Positions 1 through 6,205 are shown, counted from the stretch's first letter. The stretch: DNA of 12,076 nucleotides from JBGTBQ01 sp041749275 (GCA_041749275.1 JBGTBQ010000172.1:1-12076); one strand, 5' to 3'. Notes: generated from the sequence alone by a model not told the origin. Translations and numbers: made by a program.

Positions 1-504
1 GCCGACCAGCAGCGGCCCCACGGCGTTCCCCAGCGACCCGGCCAGCGTCCAACGCGCCATGTTCTGCTCGCGCCTCGCGGGCGCGGCGTCCATCAGCGCC
101 GCCTGCGACAGAGCGACGAACGCACCGCCCGCCGGATAGAAAACGATATAAGCCGCGAGCAGCGCCGCGAAGCTATAACTCAAGCCGACCCCAAGCACGG
201 CGAACGTGAACGCGACGCCCCCGGCGAGGATGATCGCGCGCCGCCGCCACACGTCGGCGAGGATGCCCAACACAGGCTCGATGAAGGCCGCGACGATACC
301 CGGCACGCTGAGGAGGATGCCGACCTCCGTGTATGACAGACGCAGGTCGTCGCGGATGAGCGGCCACGCCGCCCCTCCCACTCCGTCCAGCAGCTCGTCT
401 AAGAATTCGATCAGCAGCAGGACAGTGACGAAAAAGAAGGGCAGCTTTCGCGCGCGTCTTGAAGCGGGCGAAAGTGTACACGTCGAATTGCTTTCGGATG
501 ACAC
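1..504 (-). CDS. MFS transporter, N-terminal part (truncated by window edge)
   Basis: Translating the minus strand from a GTG at 504 gives 168 uninterrupted residues running off the left edge. After a basic, Ser-rich cytoplasmic head (about residues 1-20) come hydrophobic helices at roughly 21-45, 60-80, 90-108 and 112-135, consistent with TM1-TM4 of a 12-helix major facilitator permease. Between TM2 and TM3 is GILADVWRRR (80-89), a good match to MFS motif A (GxLaDrxGrr), which typifies the family. The Gly/Pro-rich stretch near 156-168 looks like the start of TM5. The GTG start is supported by an AAGGAG ribosome site 8 nt upstream and an in-frame stop just before it. It is transcribed divergently from the histidine kinase. 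Substrate cannot be told from this half. The class is clear; an efflux role is only a guess. Confidence 0.9.
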   Translation of the reverse strand, partial: MSSESNSTCTLSPASRRARKLPFFFVTVLLLIEFLDELLDGVGGAAWPLIRDDLRLSYTEVGILLSVPGIVAAFIEPVLGILADVWRRRAIILAGGVAFTFAVLGVGLSYSFAALLAAYIVFYPAGGAFVALSQAALMDAAPARREQNMARWTLAGSLGNAVGPLLVG

Positions 505-512
505 CGGTGATT

Positions 513-518
513 CTCCTT
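513..518 (-). promoter_or_regulatory. Ribosome binding site of the MFS gene (decides GTG start)
   Basis: On the minus strand AAGGAG lies 8 nt before the GTG at 504. An in-frame TAA overlaps the front of this site, so no earlier start is possible in this frame. Confidence 0.75.
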
Positions 519-609
519 ATCCGTGGAAGTGAAGTGAACGTTTTCAGCTGGTGCGGGAAAACGTCTTCCGGGCGGAGGAATCACCGAGCGTGCGAGGGCG
601 CACCACCAC

Positions 610-639
610 CTACGCTTTACGCGGGCGCGTGAAACGTAG
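610..639. repeat. Inverted repeat upstream of the divergent MFS and kinase genes
   Basis: CTACGCTTTACGCG (610-623) faces CGCGTGAAACGTAG (626-639). As plus-strand RNA, 12 of 14 positions are Watson-Crick, with one G-U pair and one C-A mismatch. The centre is only 2 nt, so this is more likely a palindromic protein-binding site than a stable RNA hairpin. It is not followed by a T-run. Position, about 105 bp before the MFS start, would suit an operator; the binding protein is unknown. Confidence 0.5.
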
Positions 640-943
640 CGGTCGCGGCTCGCCTTCTCAGTTGAAGGTTACCAAGGAGGGAATTTTGAGAAATGGATTT
701 TCATTTGTTTGAACCGTCACGCGGAAATGATGGGTGACGCGAGAAACTTACCACAAAGGCGCAACGGCGCAAAAGAAAACTCGCCGCCCGACGCACTCAG
801 TCCGTGTTACGATTTCGTCTTGTCATGGGCGAGCACGCAAGCGGGCGCGCCTACGGCCACTCTGGAAGTTCTCCGGCCTCCTAACCGCGGGCCTGTTCTC
901 CCGCCCGCGCCTGACCGTGCACATGGGCGGCGCGAGTCAAAGC

Positions 944-972
944 TTCCCAACCGGAGGCTTCGCGGATAAAAT
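944..972 (+). promoter_or_regulatory. Possible sigma70 promoter of the histidine kinase
   Basis: TTCCCA (944-949, 4 of 6 consensus) and TAAAAT (967-972, 5 of 6) are separated by 17 bp. Transcription would start near 979 and leave a leader of about 105 nt before the ATG at 1085. The -35 element is mediocre, so this is tentative. Confidence 0.35.
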
Positions 973-1084
973 TGCGGCACCTCGCGGGCTGCCGTTGCGG
1001 CACTCAATTCAAGGCTCCGCCGCGGACATATCGTCGGGCGGCGGCAGACTCTTAACTCACGTCGGCTAGTCGGAAAAAGCAGCT

Positions 1085-2722
1085 ATGCGCGAATCAGAGG
1101 ACGCCCGGACGGGCGCGCCGCAGCCGGGGAGCGTCGGCATCCTTGAGGCCGTTCTTGAAGGCACGCCGGACGCCATCTTCGTCAAAGACCTTGACGGTCG
1201 TTACTTGATGGTCAACTCCTCCTGCGCGCGTTTCATCGGGAAGCCCAAAGAGCAGATCATCGGCAGCCGCGACGAAGAGCTATATCCGCCGGAGACGGCA
1301 TGCCGGTTCGTCGAGGCCGACCGGCGGATCTTCGAGACCGGGCGGACGCAAGTCTTCGAGGGCGAGGCCACGGCCCGTGACGGCGCGATGCAGTCTTTCC
1401 GCGTGACGAAGGGCGTCGTCCGCGACAGCGCGGGTCATGTCGTGGGACTCTTCGGCATCTCGCACGACATGACCGAGCGCCGGCGCGCGGAGGAAGAGCG
1501 CCTGCGGCGCGCGCGCGAGCAGGCGGCCCGCGCCGAGGCCGAAGAGTCGAGCCGGATGAAAGACCTTTTCCTCGCCACGCTCTCGCATGAACTGCGGACG
1601 CCGCTCACGGCCATCTACGGCTGGGCGAGCATGATTGACGACATGGCGCTGGAAGAGGCAACGGTGAGAAAGGGCATCAAGATTATCAGGCGGAACGCCG
1701 AGCAGCAGCGCCACATCATAGAGGACATTTTCGACGCCTCCGGCATCATCACCGGCAAGCTCCGCGTCGAGACGTGCCCGGTTGATCTGGCGCAGGTGGC
1801 GTGTGCGGCGGTTGACGCCGTGCGCCCGTTGGTCGCGTCAAAGGGCGTCCGGCTGAGTTGCGACTTCGGCTCGCTCTCCGCGGTCGTCATGGGCGACCCG
1901 TACCGGCTTCAACAGGTGGTCTGGAATCTGCTCTCGAACGCGGTGAAGTTCACACCGTCAGGCGGCGAAGTGACGGTCGAAGTCGAGCGGCTGCCAGACC
2001 GACTGCGGCTCACGGTGAGCGACACGGGGCCGGGAATCAGCCCCGACTTTCTGCCCCACATCTTTGAGCGCTTCCGGCAAGCGGACAACTCCTCCGCGCG
2101 CACGCACGGCGGTCTCGGCCTCGGCCTCGCGCTCGTCAAACATTTAGTCGAGTTACATGGCGGGTCTGTCGGCGCACAGAGCGGGGGCAACGGAAGCGGC
2201 GCCGCCTTCACCGTTGACCTGCCGCCCGCGCCCGTCGCTCGTTCCGAAATGCCTGTGACCGTTGAAGAGCCGGAGCGCCGCGAGGTTGAATCGCCGTCGC
2301 GGGCACTCGACGGGCTGCGCGTTCTGCTGGTTGACGACCATGAAGACACGCTGCAATTGCTCTCTATGTTTCTTCGCGGACAGGGCGCGCAGGTCACGGC
2401 GGTCAACTCCGCCGCCCGCGCCCTCGAAAGGCTCACACAGGCGCGGCCCGACGTGCTCATCAGCGACGTGGGTATGCCCGGCGGAGATGGCTATGAACTG
2501 ATGCGGAAAATACGCAATTCGGCGTCGGAGCGGGACCGTCGCACGCCCGCCGTGGCGCTGACGGCGTATGCCAGTGACGACGACCGCCGGCTCGCCTTCG
2601 ATGCCGGGTTCGACGCGCACTTGGCGAAGCCGTTCGAGCCGGCGACGCTCGTGGCGATGCTCGCCGGTCTCACCGGGAAGGTGAAGACAAACAAGACGGA
2701 TGGAAAGCTCGGTGAGGCGTAG
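1085..2722 (+). CDS. Hybrid sensor histidine kinase (PAS-HisKA-HATPase-REC)
   Basis: 545 residues with no hydrophobic segment or signal peptide, so a cytoplasmic sensor. A PAS domain (about 18-130, PDAIFVKDLDGRYLMVN core, ending ...GISHDMTERRRAEEE) is followed by a charged coiled-coil linker (131-158). HisKA carries the phospho-acceptor H168 in LSHELRTPL. The ATPase domain has an N box (NLLSNAVKF, 281-289), G1 (DTGPGIS, 313-319), F-type motif (FERFRQ, 327-332) and G2 (GGLGLGLAL, 342-350). After a Pro-rich linker (379-408) comes a receiver domain: VDD acidic pair D417/D418, phospho-acceptor D461, T493 and K515. All catalytic residues are present, so it should autophosphorylate H168 and pass the phosphate to D461. 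No output domain and no neighbouring regulator gene is seen; the signal and downstream partner are unknown. The ATG at 1085 lies after a weak GAAAAAG ribosome site; the PAS begins soon after, so the start is unlikely to be much later. Confidence 0.95.
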   Translation: MRESEDARTGAPQPGSVGILEAVLEGTPDAIFVKDLDGRYLMVNSSCARFIGKPKEQIIGSRDEELYPPETACRFVEADRRIFETGRTQVFEGEATARDGAMQSFRVTKGVVRDSAGHVVGLFGISHDMTERRRAEEERLRRAREQAARAEAEESSRMKDLFLATLSHELRTPLTAIYGWASMIDDMALEEATVRKGIKIIRRNAEQQRHIIEDIFDASGIITGKLRVETCPVDLAQVACAAVDAVRPLVASKGVRLSCDFGSLSAVVMGDPYRLQQVVWNLLSNAVKFTPSGGEVTVEVERLPDRLRLTVSDTGPGISPDFLPHIFERFRQADNSSARTHGGLGLGLALVKHLVELHGGSVGAQSGGNGSGAAFTVDLPPAPVARSEMPVTVEEPERREVESPSRALDGLRVLLVDDHEDTLQLLSMFLRGQGAQVTAVNSAARALERLTQARPDVLISDVGMPGGDGYELMRKIRNSASERDRRTPAVALTAYASDDDRRLAFDAGFDAHLAKPFEPATLVAMLAGLTGKVKTNKTDGKLGEA

Positions 2723-2812
2723 TCTACGGCTCGCCTCAACGCACACGTTCCACCTTCTACCTCAGCGCGGGAGGAGAGAATGCGCGCGGAGCCGGCGTCT
2801 CGATTGTTAAAG

Positions 2813-3742
2813 TCAGGCGCCCGCGCCGGACGAGCGTGACGAGCCGCGCACGCGCTCCGTCTCCGACTCGAAGATGTAGGAGAGAGATTTGTAGATGAGC
2901 TTCGCGCAGAGGAAGGCCGAGGCGCTCTGGCCTTCGACGTAGGCGTACTCGTTCAAGTCCATGCCGACGACGCGGCGCGAGCGCGCGAGCGTGCGGACGA
3001 GGCCGAGCGTCTCGTACCAACCGAGGCCGCCCGGCTCCGGCGTCCCCGTCTGCGCGACGAGTGACGGATCGAGGCCGTCAATATCAATCGTCAGGTAGAC
3101 GTTCTCGGTCAAACCCGACACCGCATCCTCCCACCAATCGGTGCGCCCCACGATGTCCTTCGCCCAGAAGATGCGCGTCGGCAGTTCATCAATCACGCGC
3201 GCCTCTTCCGAAGAGATTGAACGGATACCGACCTGCACCGCCGGCACTTTCAAATCCCGCACCACCCGCGCCATGATCGAAGCGTGCGAGTGCTTCGTCC
3301 CGTCGTAGGTGTCGCGCAGATCGGCGTGCGCGTCAATCTGCAACACCGAGAGGTTCTCGTAACGTTCGACGTGCGCCTCGATGACAGGCGCGCTCACCGA
3401 ATGCTCGCCGCCGATCATGCACACGAATTTTCCGGTCGAGACGAGTTCGCGCGCCCGCGCCAGCAGAGATTTCATCATCCGTTCGGGCGGCGCGAGCGGC
3501 GGCGACTGCTCGACCGTGTGGAGACCGAGACGGTAGACTTCCGAGTCGGTCTCCTCATCGTACAACTCCATGTTGCGCGAGGCGTCAATGATCGCCTCCG
3601 CGCCGCGGCCCGTGCCTCCGCCGTAAGAGACCGTCCCCTCGTAAGAGATCGGCCACACCACGACGCGCGCCGCGTCGAAAGCGGAAACCGCTTCGTCTTC
3701 GATGCCGCCGAAGTTCATCGGCAGTTGTGCTGATTCAGACAT
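2813..3742 (-). CDS. speB: Agmatinase (ureohydrolase family)
   Basis: 309 residues, the usual size for agmatinase (agmatine to putrescine plus urea; dimanganese centre; cytoplasm). The metal-binding signatures of the arginase/agmatinase fold are all present: GGEHS with H114, DAHADLRD with D137, H139 and D141, and DIDGLDPS with D220 and D222. The TGTPEPGGL loop (232-240) is typical of agmatinases and argues against arginase. The C-terminal part (LNEYAYVEGQSASAF) differs from the enterobacterial enzyme. The final 10 residues are a low-complexity Ser/Gly tail. The ATG at 3742 has no Shine-Dalgarno site; a -10-like TAAACT ends 7 nt before it, so the mRNA may be leaderless. SpeA and a deoxyhypusine-synthase-like enzyme lie on the same strand further right, giving the arginine-agmatine-putrescine route. 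It converges on the histidine kinase with a 90-bp gap in which I see no clear terminator. Confidence 0.94.
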   Translation of the reverse strand: MSESAQLPMNFGGIEDEAVSAFDAARVVVWPISYEGTVSYGGGTGRGAEAIIDASRNMELYDEETDSEVYRLGLHTVEQSPPLAPPERMMKSLLARARELVSTGKFVCMIGGEHSVSAPVIEAHVERYENLSVLQIDAHADLRDTYDGTKHSHASIMARVVRDLKVPAVQVGIRSISSEEARVIDELPTRIFWAKDIVGRTDWWEDAVSGLTENVYLTIDIDGLDPSLVAQTGTPEPGGLGWYETLGLVRTLARSRRVVGMDLNEYAYVEGQSASAFLCAKLIYKSLSYIFESETERVRGSSRSSGAGA

Positions 3743-3748
3743 GGTGAC

Positions 3749-3777
3749 AGTTTAGAGTTACGAGTCAGACGTGACAA
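3749..3777 (-). promoter_or_regulatory. Candidate speB promoter (leaderless)
   Basis: On the minus strand TTGTCA (3777-3772, 5 of 6) and TAAACT (3754-3749, 4 of 6) are 17 bp apart. The expected start point, about 7 nt past the -10, falls on the A of the speB ATG at 3742. This agrees with the absence of a ribosome binding site. An alternative perfect TTGACA at 3795-3790 has no acceptable -10 at normal spacing. Confidence 0.45.
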
Positions 3778-3794
3778 GTGAAGAAAGTTTGTCA
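3772..3794. repeat. Small inverted repeat, candidate operator between speB and hicB
   Basis: TGACAA (3772-3777) and TTGTCA (3789-3794) are perfect 6-bp arms 11 bp apart, roughly one helical turn and a half centre to centre. The left arm coincides with the proposed speB -35 and the right arm lies just upstream of the hicB -10. A dimeric repressor bound here could shut both genes. The arms are short, so chance cannot be excluded. Confidence 0.35.
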
Positions 3795-3799
3795 ACAGA

Positions 3800-3808
3800 T
3801 GCTATAAT
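3800..3808 (+). promoter_or_regulatory. Extended -10 promoter of hicB (leaderless)
   Basis: TGCTATAAT is a perfect extended -10 (TGnTATAAT). It ends 7 nt before the hicB ATG at 3816, so the transcript would begin at or next to the start codon. At the matching -35 position (3779-3785) there is only a poor element, as is common for extended -10 promoters. Confidence 0.6.
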
Positions 3809-3815
3809 CCCGCCC

Positions 3816-4043
3816 ATGAAAATCCTGAACTACACGGTCATCATGACGCCCGACGAGACCGGCGGTTACGTCGTGACCTGCCCCGCGCTCCCCGGCCTCG
3901 TGACCGAAGGCGACACGCTCGAAGAAGCGCGCGAGATGGCCACCGACGCTATCCGCTGCTACATCGAAAGTCTTCAAAAAGATGATGAGCCGATCCCGAC
4001 AGATAATCCCATCGTTGAAGAAGTAACCGTTGAGGTCGCTTAG
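3816..4043 (+). CDS. hicB: HicB-family antitoxin
   Basis: 75 residues with the HicB fold signature: a beta strand MKILNYTVIM, then DETGGYVVTCPALPGLVTEGDTLEEAREMATDAIRCYIESL (split here as GGYVVTCPALPGLVTEGDT at 16-34 followed by the amphipathic helix 35-50), and an acidic tail. This is the partially degraded RNase-H-like HicB domain that neutralises HicA mRNA-interferases. The size fits the short form, with no C-terminal DNA-binding domain. The ATG at 3816 is chosen over an upstream in-frame GTG (3771) because homology begins there and TATAAT lies inside the extension. There is no ribosome site, fitting a leaderless mRNA. Base composition is like the GC-rich surroundings. The adjacent hicA faces it from the other strand, an unusual arrangement; whether these two are cognate is inference. 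Confidence 0.87.
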   Translation: MKILNYTVIMTPDETGGYVVTCPALPGLVTEGDTLEEAREMATDAIRCYIESLQKDDEPIPTDNPIVEEVTVEVA

Positions 4044-4066
4044 TTTCTATCCTTGTTTCTATCCTT
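4043..4066. repeat. Perfect 12-bp tandem duplication between hicB and hicA
   Basis: GTTTCTATCCTT occurs twice head to tail (4043-4054 and 4055-4066). The first copy begins on the last base of the hicB stop codon, and the second ends 4 bp before the hicA stop codon. It lies exactly where composition changes from GC-rich hicB to the AT-richer islet, so it may mark a rearrangement junction. Confidence 0.8.
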
Positions 4067-4070
4067 CCCG

Positions 4071-4292
4071 TTAAAGCAAAGCCAAAAACTCTTCAACCGT
4101 CAGTCCGGCCTGCCCGATAATTGCCTTAAGTGTGCCCGGCTTCAAATCTTTGTTGTGATATGCAACCGTCACTCTCAGAGTGCCCTTCTTGAGAATGTAG
4201 TGACTCCCGGTTGTGTGATGTATGTAAAAACAGTTCCGCTCAAGAGCCTTAATAACCATCTTAGGTTTTAAGGCTGGTAATTGCCCAGCCAT
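4071..4292 (-). CDS. hicA: HicA-family mRNA interferase toxin
   Basis: 73 residues, normal for HicA (YcfA-like dsRBD fold). The hallmark is TTGSH with the likely catalytic H31, followed by beta strands and the family C-terminus KDLKPGTLKAIIGQAGLT (48-65) and VEEFLALL. HicA toxins cut mRNA and are neutralised by HicB. The ATG at 4292 lies 3 bp after the stop codon of the winged-helix gene on the same strand, so the two are probably co-transcribed and translationally coupled; only a weak GGGG stands as ribosome site. It ends 27 bp from the end of hicB, tail to tail. This is odd because hicA and hicB normally form one operon. The gene is AT-richer than hicB, suggesting separate history or relocation. 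Family call is firm; activity and partner are not shown by sequence. Confidence 0.88.
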   Translation of the reverse strand: MAGQLPALKPKMVIKALERNCFYIHHTTGSHYILKKGTLRVTVAYHNKDLKPGTLKAIIGQAGLTVEEFLALL

Positions 4293-4295
4293 TTA

Positions 4296-4934
4296 CTACC
4301 CCGCTTTCACCGAAAAACTACCCGATAGCGAAACCGCTTTATAGACATTGGGCTGTGGCCCTTTGCCTACCTTGATAATTTCGAGTTCGCCGAAAGTTTC
4401 CATTCGCTTGAGAGTAGCAGAGACACTGCCACTGTTTGCTTTTAGCTGCTCGCCAAGAGAGGGGTTTTGCGATGCAATTTGTTCAATAACGTCGCCGATT
4501 TTGAACTCTTTATCTCCAATGGCTCTGATAGCAATTCGCATTGCGGCTGCTAGTCCTCGAACTTTTTTTATCTTCTGCGTTGCATATAAAATAGTGGCTG
4601 GTTTCGGATTTGGATTGAGCGCAAATACATGATTGGCATTTTCGACAAAGCGATTTCGTTTATCCTTTCTAAGGACACTAATCATTGTTTTTTTGCTGGG
4701 TGACAAACCACGGGTATTAAGAGACTTTAAGATAATGTCAGTATGCAGGGGGGTTCCGGCTTCTTGAAGAATATCTCGAACTGCATCACCCATAGTGGAC
4801 TTATTAGGCTTATCGCTTAAGATTGCTTTAGCTCTTTTAAGAGCCTCAACCTCATCCATTAATGACTCAATCTGACTTTGCAGAGAAAGGATTTGCGCTT
4901 CTTTCTTGATGATTGCGGTCTCTAACTCTGTCAT
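4296..4934 (-). CDS. Coiled-coil, tandem winged-helix protein (HARE-HTH-like), upstream of hicA
   Basis: 212 residues, no close family I can name with certainty. Residues 1-40 form a heptad-rich coiled coil (LETAIIKKEAQILSLQSQI). Residues about 48-106 (MGDAVRDILQEAG..LHTDIILKSL..RG...SKKTMISVLRKD...RFVENANHVFAL) resemble the HARE-HTH winged helix: a short helix, HTH, then the RFV...VFAL wing. Residues about 128-201 look like a second winged helix (IGDVIEQIA, SVSATLKRMETFGELEIIK, wing PNVYKAV). A dimeric DNA-binding protein is therefore likely. The ATG at 4934 follows AAGG at 11 nt. A consensus promoter lies 60 bp upstream and hicA follows 3 bp downstream. The gene is clearly AT-rich for this window (bases 4561-4620 hold 22 G/C of 60), pointing to recent acquisition. 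It could be an autoregulator or accessory antitoxin of the HicA unit; that is inference. Confidence 0.82.
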   Translation of the reverse strand: MTELETAIIKKEAQILSLQSQIESLMDEVEALKRAKAILSDKPNKSTMGDAVRDILQEAGTPLHTDIILKSLNTRGLSPSKKTMISVLRKDKRNRFVENANHVFALNPNPKPATILYATQKIKKVRGLAAAMRIAIRAIGDKEFKIGDVIEQIASQNPSLGEQLKANSGSVSATLKRMETFGELEIIKVGKGPQPNVYKAVSLSGSFSVKAG

Positions 4935-5000
4935 ACCTCAACGCACCTTTCTTGCGACTTTACGCTTCTAAATTCAACGTCATTCAAAGCGTTAGATCGC

Positions 5001-5028
5001 ATTATATAGAAAAGAGGCGGGCTGTCAA
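5001..5028 (-). promoter_or_regulatory. Perfect consensus sigma70 promoter of the winged-helix/hicA operon
   Basis: On the minus strand TTGACA (5028-5023) and TATAAT (5006-5001) match consensus at all 12 positions, with a 16-bp spacer. Transcription should begin near 4994, giving a leader of about 60 nt. Such a strong promoter for a toxin operon implies tight repression. Confidence 0.85.
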
Positions 5029-5060
5029 ACAAATTTTGAGCTGCGTTAATTGGCAGGAAT

Positions 5061-5110
5061 ATAAACAAATTGGCTGGCGATTCAGGGTCATGTACTGAAT
5101 CGCCAGCCAA
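5061..5110 (-). terminator. Rho-independent terminator of the DHS-like gene
   Basis: TTGGCTGGCGATTCAG (5070-5085) and CTGAATCGCCAGCCAA (5095-5110) form a perfect 16-bp stem with a 9-nt loop. Read on the minus strand, the stem is followed by TTTGTTTAT (5069-5061). It begins 26 nt past the stop codon of the DHS-like gene (5136). On the plus strand it is followed by A-rich sequence, so it acts leftward only. It also separates the polyamine gene from the AT-rich operon's promoter. Confidence 0.85.
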
Positions 5111-5135
5111 AAATAACGGTAAATTGCCGCTATAT

Positions 5136-6197
5136 CTATGGAACCTCGACCGTCAAATCCTTCCCCATAAACGTGAAGGTCGGGCGTTTGCGCCCCTTCA
5201 TGTATTTGGCGGCGGTCTGCGAGAGCGAGGTGACGAGGATGGGCAGCGCGATGGTCGCGTCGCAGTTGACATAGGCGGTGGCGGCGGCGCGTTGGAGCTT
5301 GCCGAAGATGAGCGCCTCGTCGTTGACGTGGGGGCTTGAGCGCCCGCCGGGGTGCGGCGCCTCGGTGGAAATCTGGATGGCGTACTTGTGACCGCGCGGG
5401 GCCTGCTTGAGAATCGAGGTGGCGGCCTCCATCTGTTGAATGAAGGTGCGCGAAGAGCCGCCGCCGATGTTGATGACGCCCGTCAGACGCGCGCGCGTGG
5501 CGATCTGCATCATGTCGAGCACGTCCTGCGCGAGATCGAAGCAGAATTGATTCTTCTTCTCGAAGCGCGAGCCGGCGATGCCGACCGCGATGGCGCTGTC
5601 GGCGATGGTCGGGCAGAAGACCGGCACGCGCGCCTTGTAGGCGGACGTGAGCACGCCGTCATCCGTGGCAATCTCGGCCAGTTCGCGCCCCAGCAGGTGC
5701 AGGAATTCGCGCGTCGAGTAGGTGCGCGTCTGGTCGAGCTGATTGGTAAAGCCGCCGACCCATTCGCTGGCCTCGTGGTACTCCTCCTCGCTGGCGAGCA
5801 CGTCCCACATGCGCGTGATCTGCGATGCCTCAAGCTCGGCGTCGGTCATCGAGGGGTGCGACTGAAAGTGCTGGCGCCCCAAAGTCTCGTGCAGGTCGTG
5901 AAAGAGCATCGCGCCGGAGCAGACGATGACATCCACAAAGCGATTCTTGATGATGTAGGCGAGGAGCCTACGCATCCCCGCCGGGATGAGCGCGCCCGAA
6001 GCGGCGACCATGATGGTCGTGTTGTCGCCCAGCATGTCGAGCCAGATGCGGTGCGCCTCGGCCATCTGCCGCGCGCCGAAGCCCGCGCCTTCCATCTTCT
6101 CTAAAATGCCGGCCACCGAGCGGTCGCGGTCAACCTGCACGGGCCGGATCGGCGCGGTGAGGTACTTGCTGGCTTTCGGTTTGCGTTGAGTAACCAT
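5136..6197 (-). CDS. Deoxyhypusine synthase family protein (possible homospermidine synthase)
   Basis: 353 residues from the ATG at 6197, the usual size for bacterial DHS-like proteins. These NAD-dependent enzymes move a 4-aminobutyl group. Eukaryotic and archaeal DHS puts it on a lysine of eIF5A/aIF5A; some bacterial relatives are known to use putrescine and make homospermidine. Visible features: AASGALIPAGMR (65-76), VNIGGGSSRTF-like nucleotide-site loop (GVINIGGGSSRTF, 240-252), TEAPHPGGRSSPHVNDEA (278-295) and FGK with K300, which lines up with the aminobutylated active-site lysine of DHS. An earlier in-frame ATG (6245) would only add residues encoded by the CATCCCT repeat, so I reject it. 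No clear ribosome site precedes 6197. SpeA lies immediately upstream on the same strand and SpeB further downstream, supporting a polyamine role. The true acceptor substrate cannot be read from sequence. Confidence 0.9.
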   Translation of the reverse strand: MVTQRKPKASKYLTAPIRPVQVDRDRSVAGILEKMEGAGFGARQMAEAHRIWLDMLGDNTTIMVAASGALIPAGMRRLLAYIIKNRFVDVIVCSGAMLFHDLHETLGRQHFQSHPSMTDAELEASQITRMWDVLASEEEYHEASEWVGGFTNQLDQTRTYSTREFLHLLGRELAEIATDDGVLTSAYKARVPVFCPTIADSAIAVGIAGSRFEKKNQFCFDLAQDVLDMMQIATRARLTGVINIGGGSSRTFIQQMEAATSILKQAPRGHKYAIQISTEAPHPGGRSSPHVNDEALIFGKLQRAAATAYVNCDATIALPILVTSLSQTAAKYMKGRKRPTFTFMGKDLTVEVP

Positions 6198-6205
6198 AGC
6201 TTGCG

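Larger units (their letters stand above)
505..1084. other. Divergent intergenic region without a convincing gene
   Basis: This 580-bp gap separates the MFS gene (leftward) from the histidine kinase (rightward). Several open frames cross it (for example 709-969 and 734-1069, plus). Their translations are Arg/Pro-rich with no recognisable motif and no good start context, so I do not call them. What can be seen is an inverted repeat (610-639), an orphan consensus Shine-Dalgarno AAGGAGG (674-680) before a 14-codon frame starting at 693, a purine-rich stretch CCACAAAGGCGCAACGGCGC (751-770), a 9-bp direct repeat TTGCGGCAC (973-981 and 995-1003), and a possible promoter for the kinase. Confidence 0.6.

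Noticed and set aside
734..1069. 111-codon open frame upstream of the kinase
   Set aside because: Arg/Gly/Pro-rich, no motif, no usable ribosome site, and overlapped by several equally long frames.
3771..3815. GTG start of hicB at 3771
   Set aside because: The added 15 residues overlap the TATAAT promoter and have no similarity to HicB proteins.
5352..6104. 250-codon open frame on the plus strand
   Set aside because: Antisense to the DHS-like gene; composition Arg/Val/Leu-rich as expected of a shadow frame.
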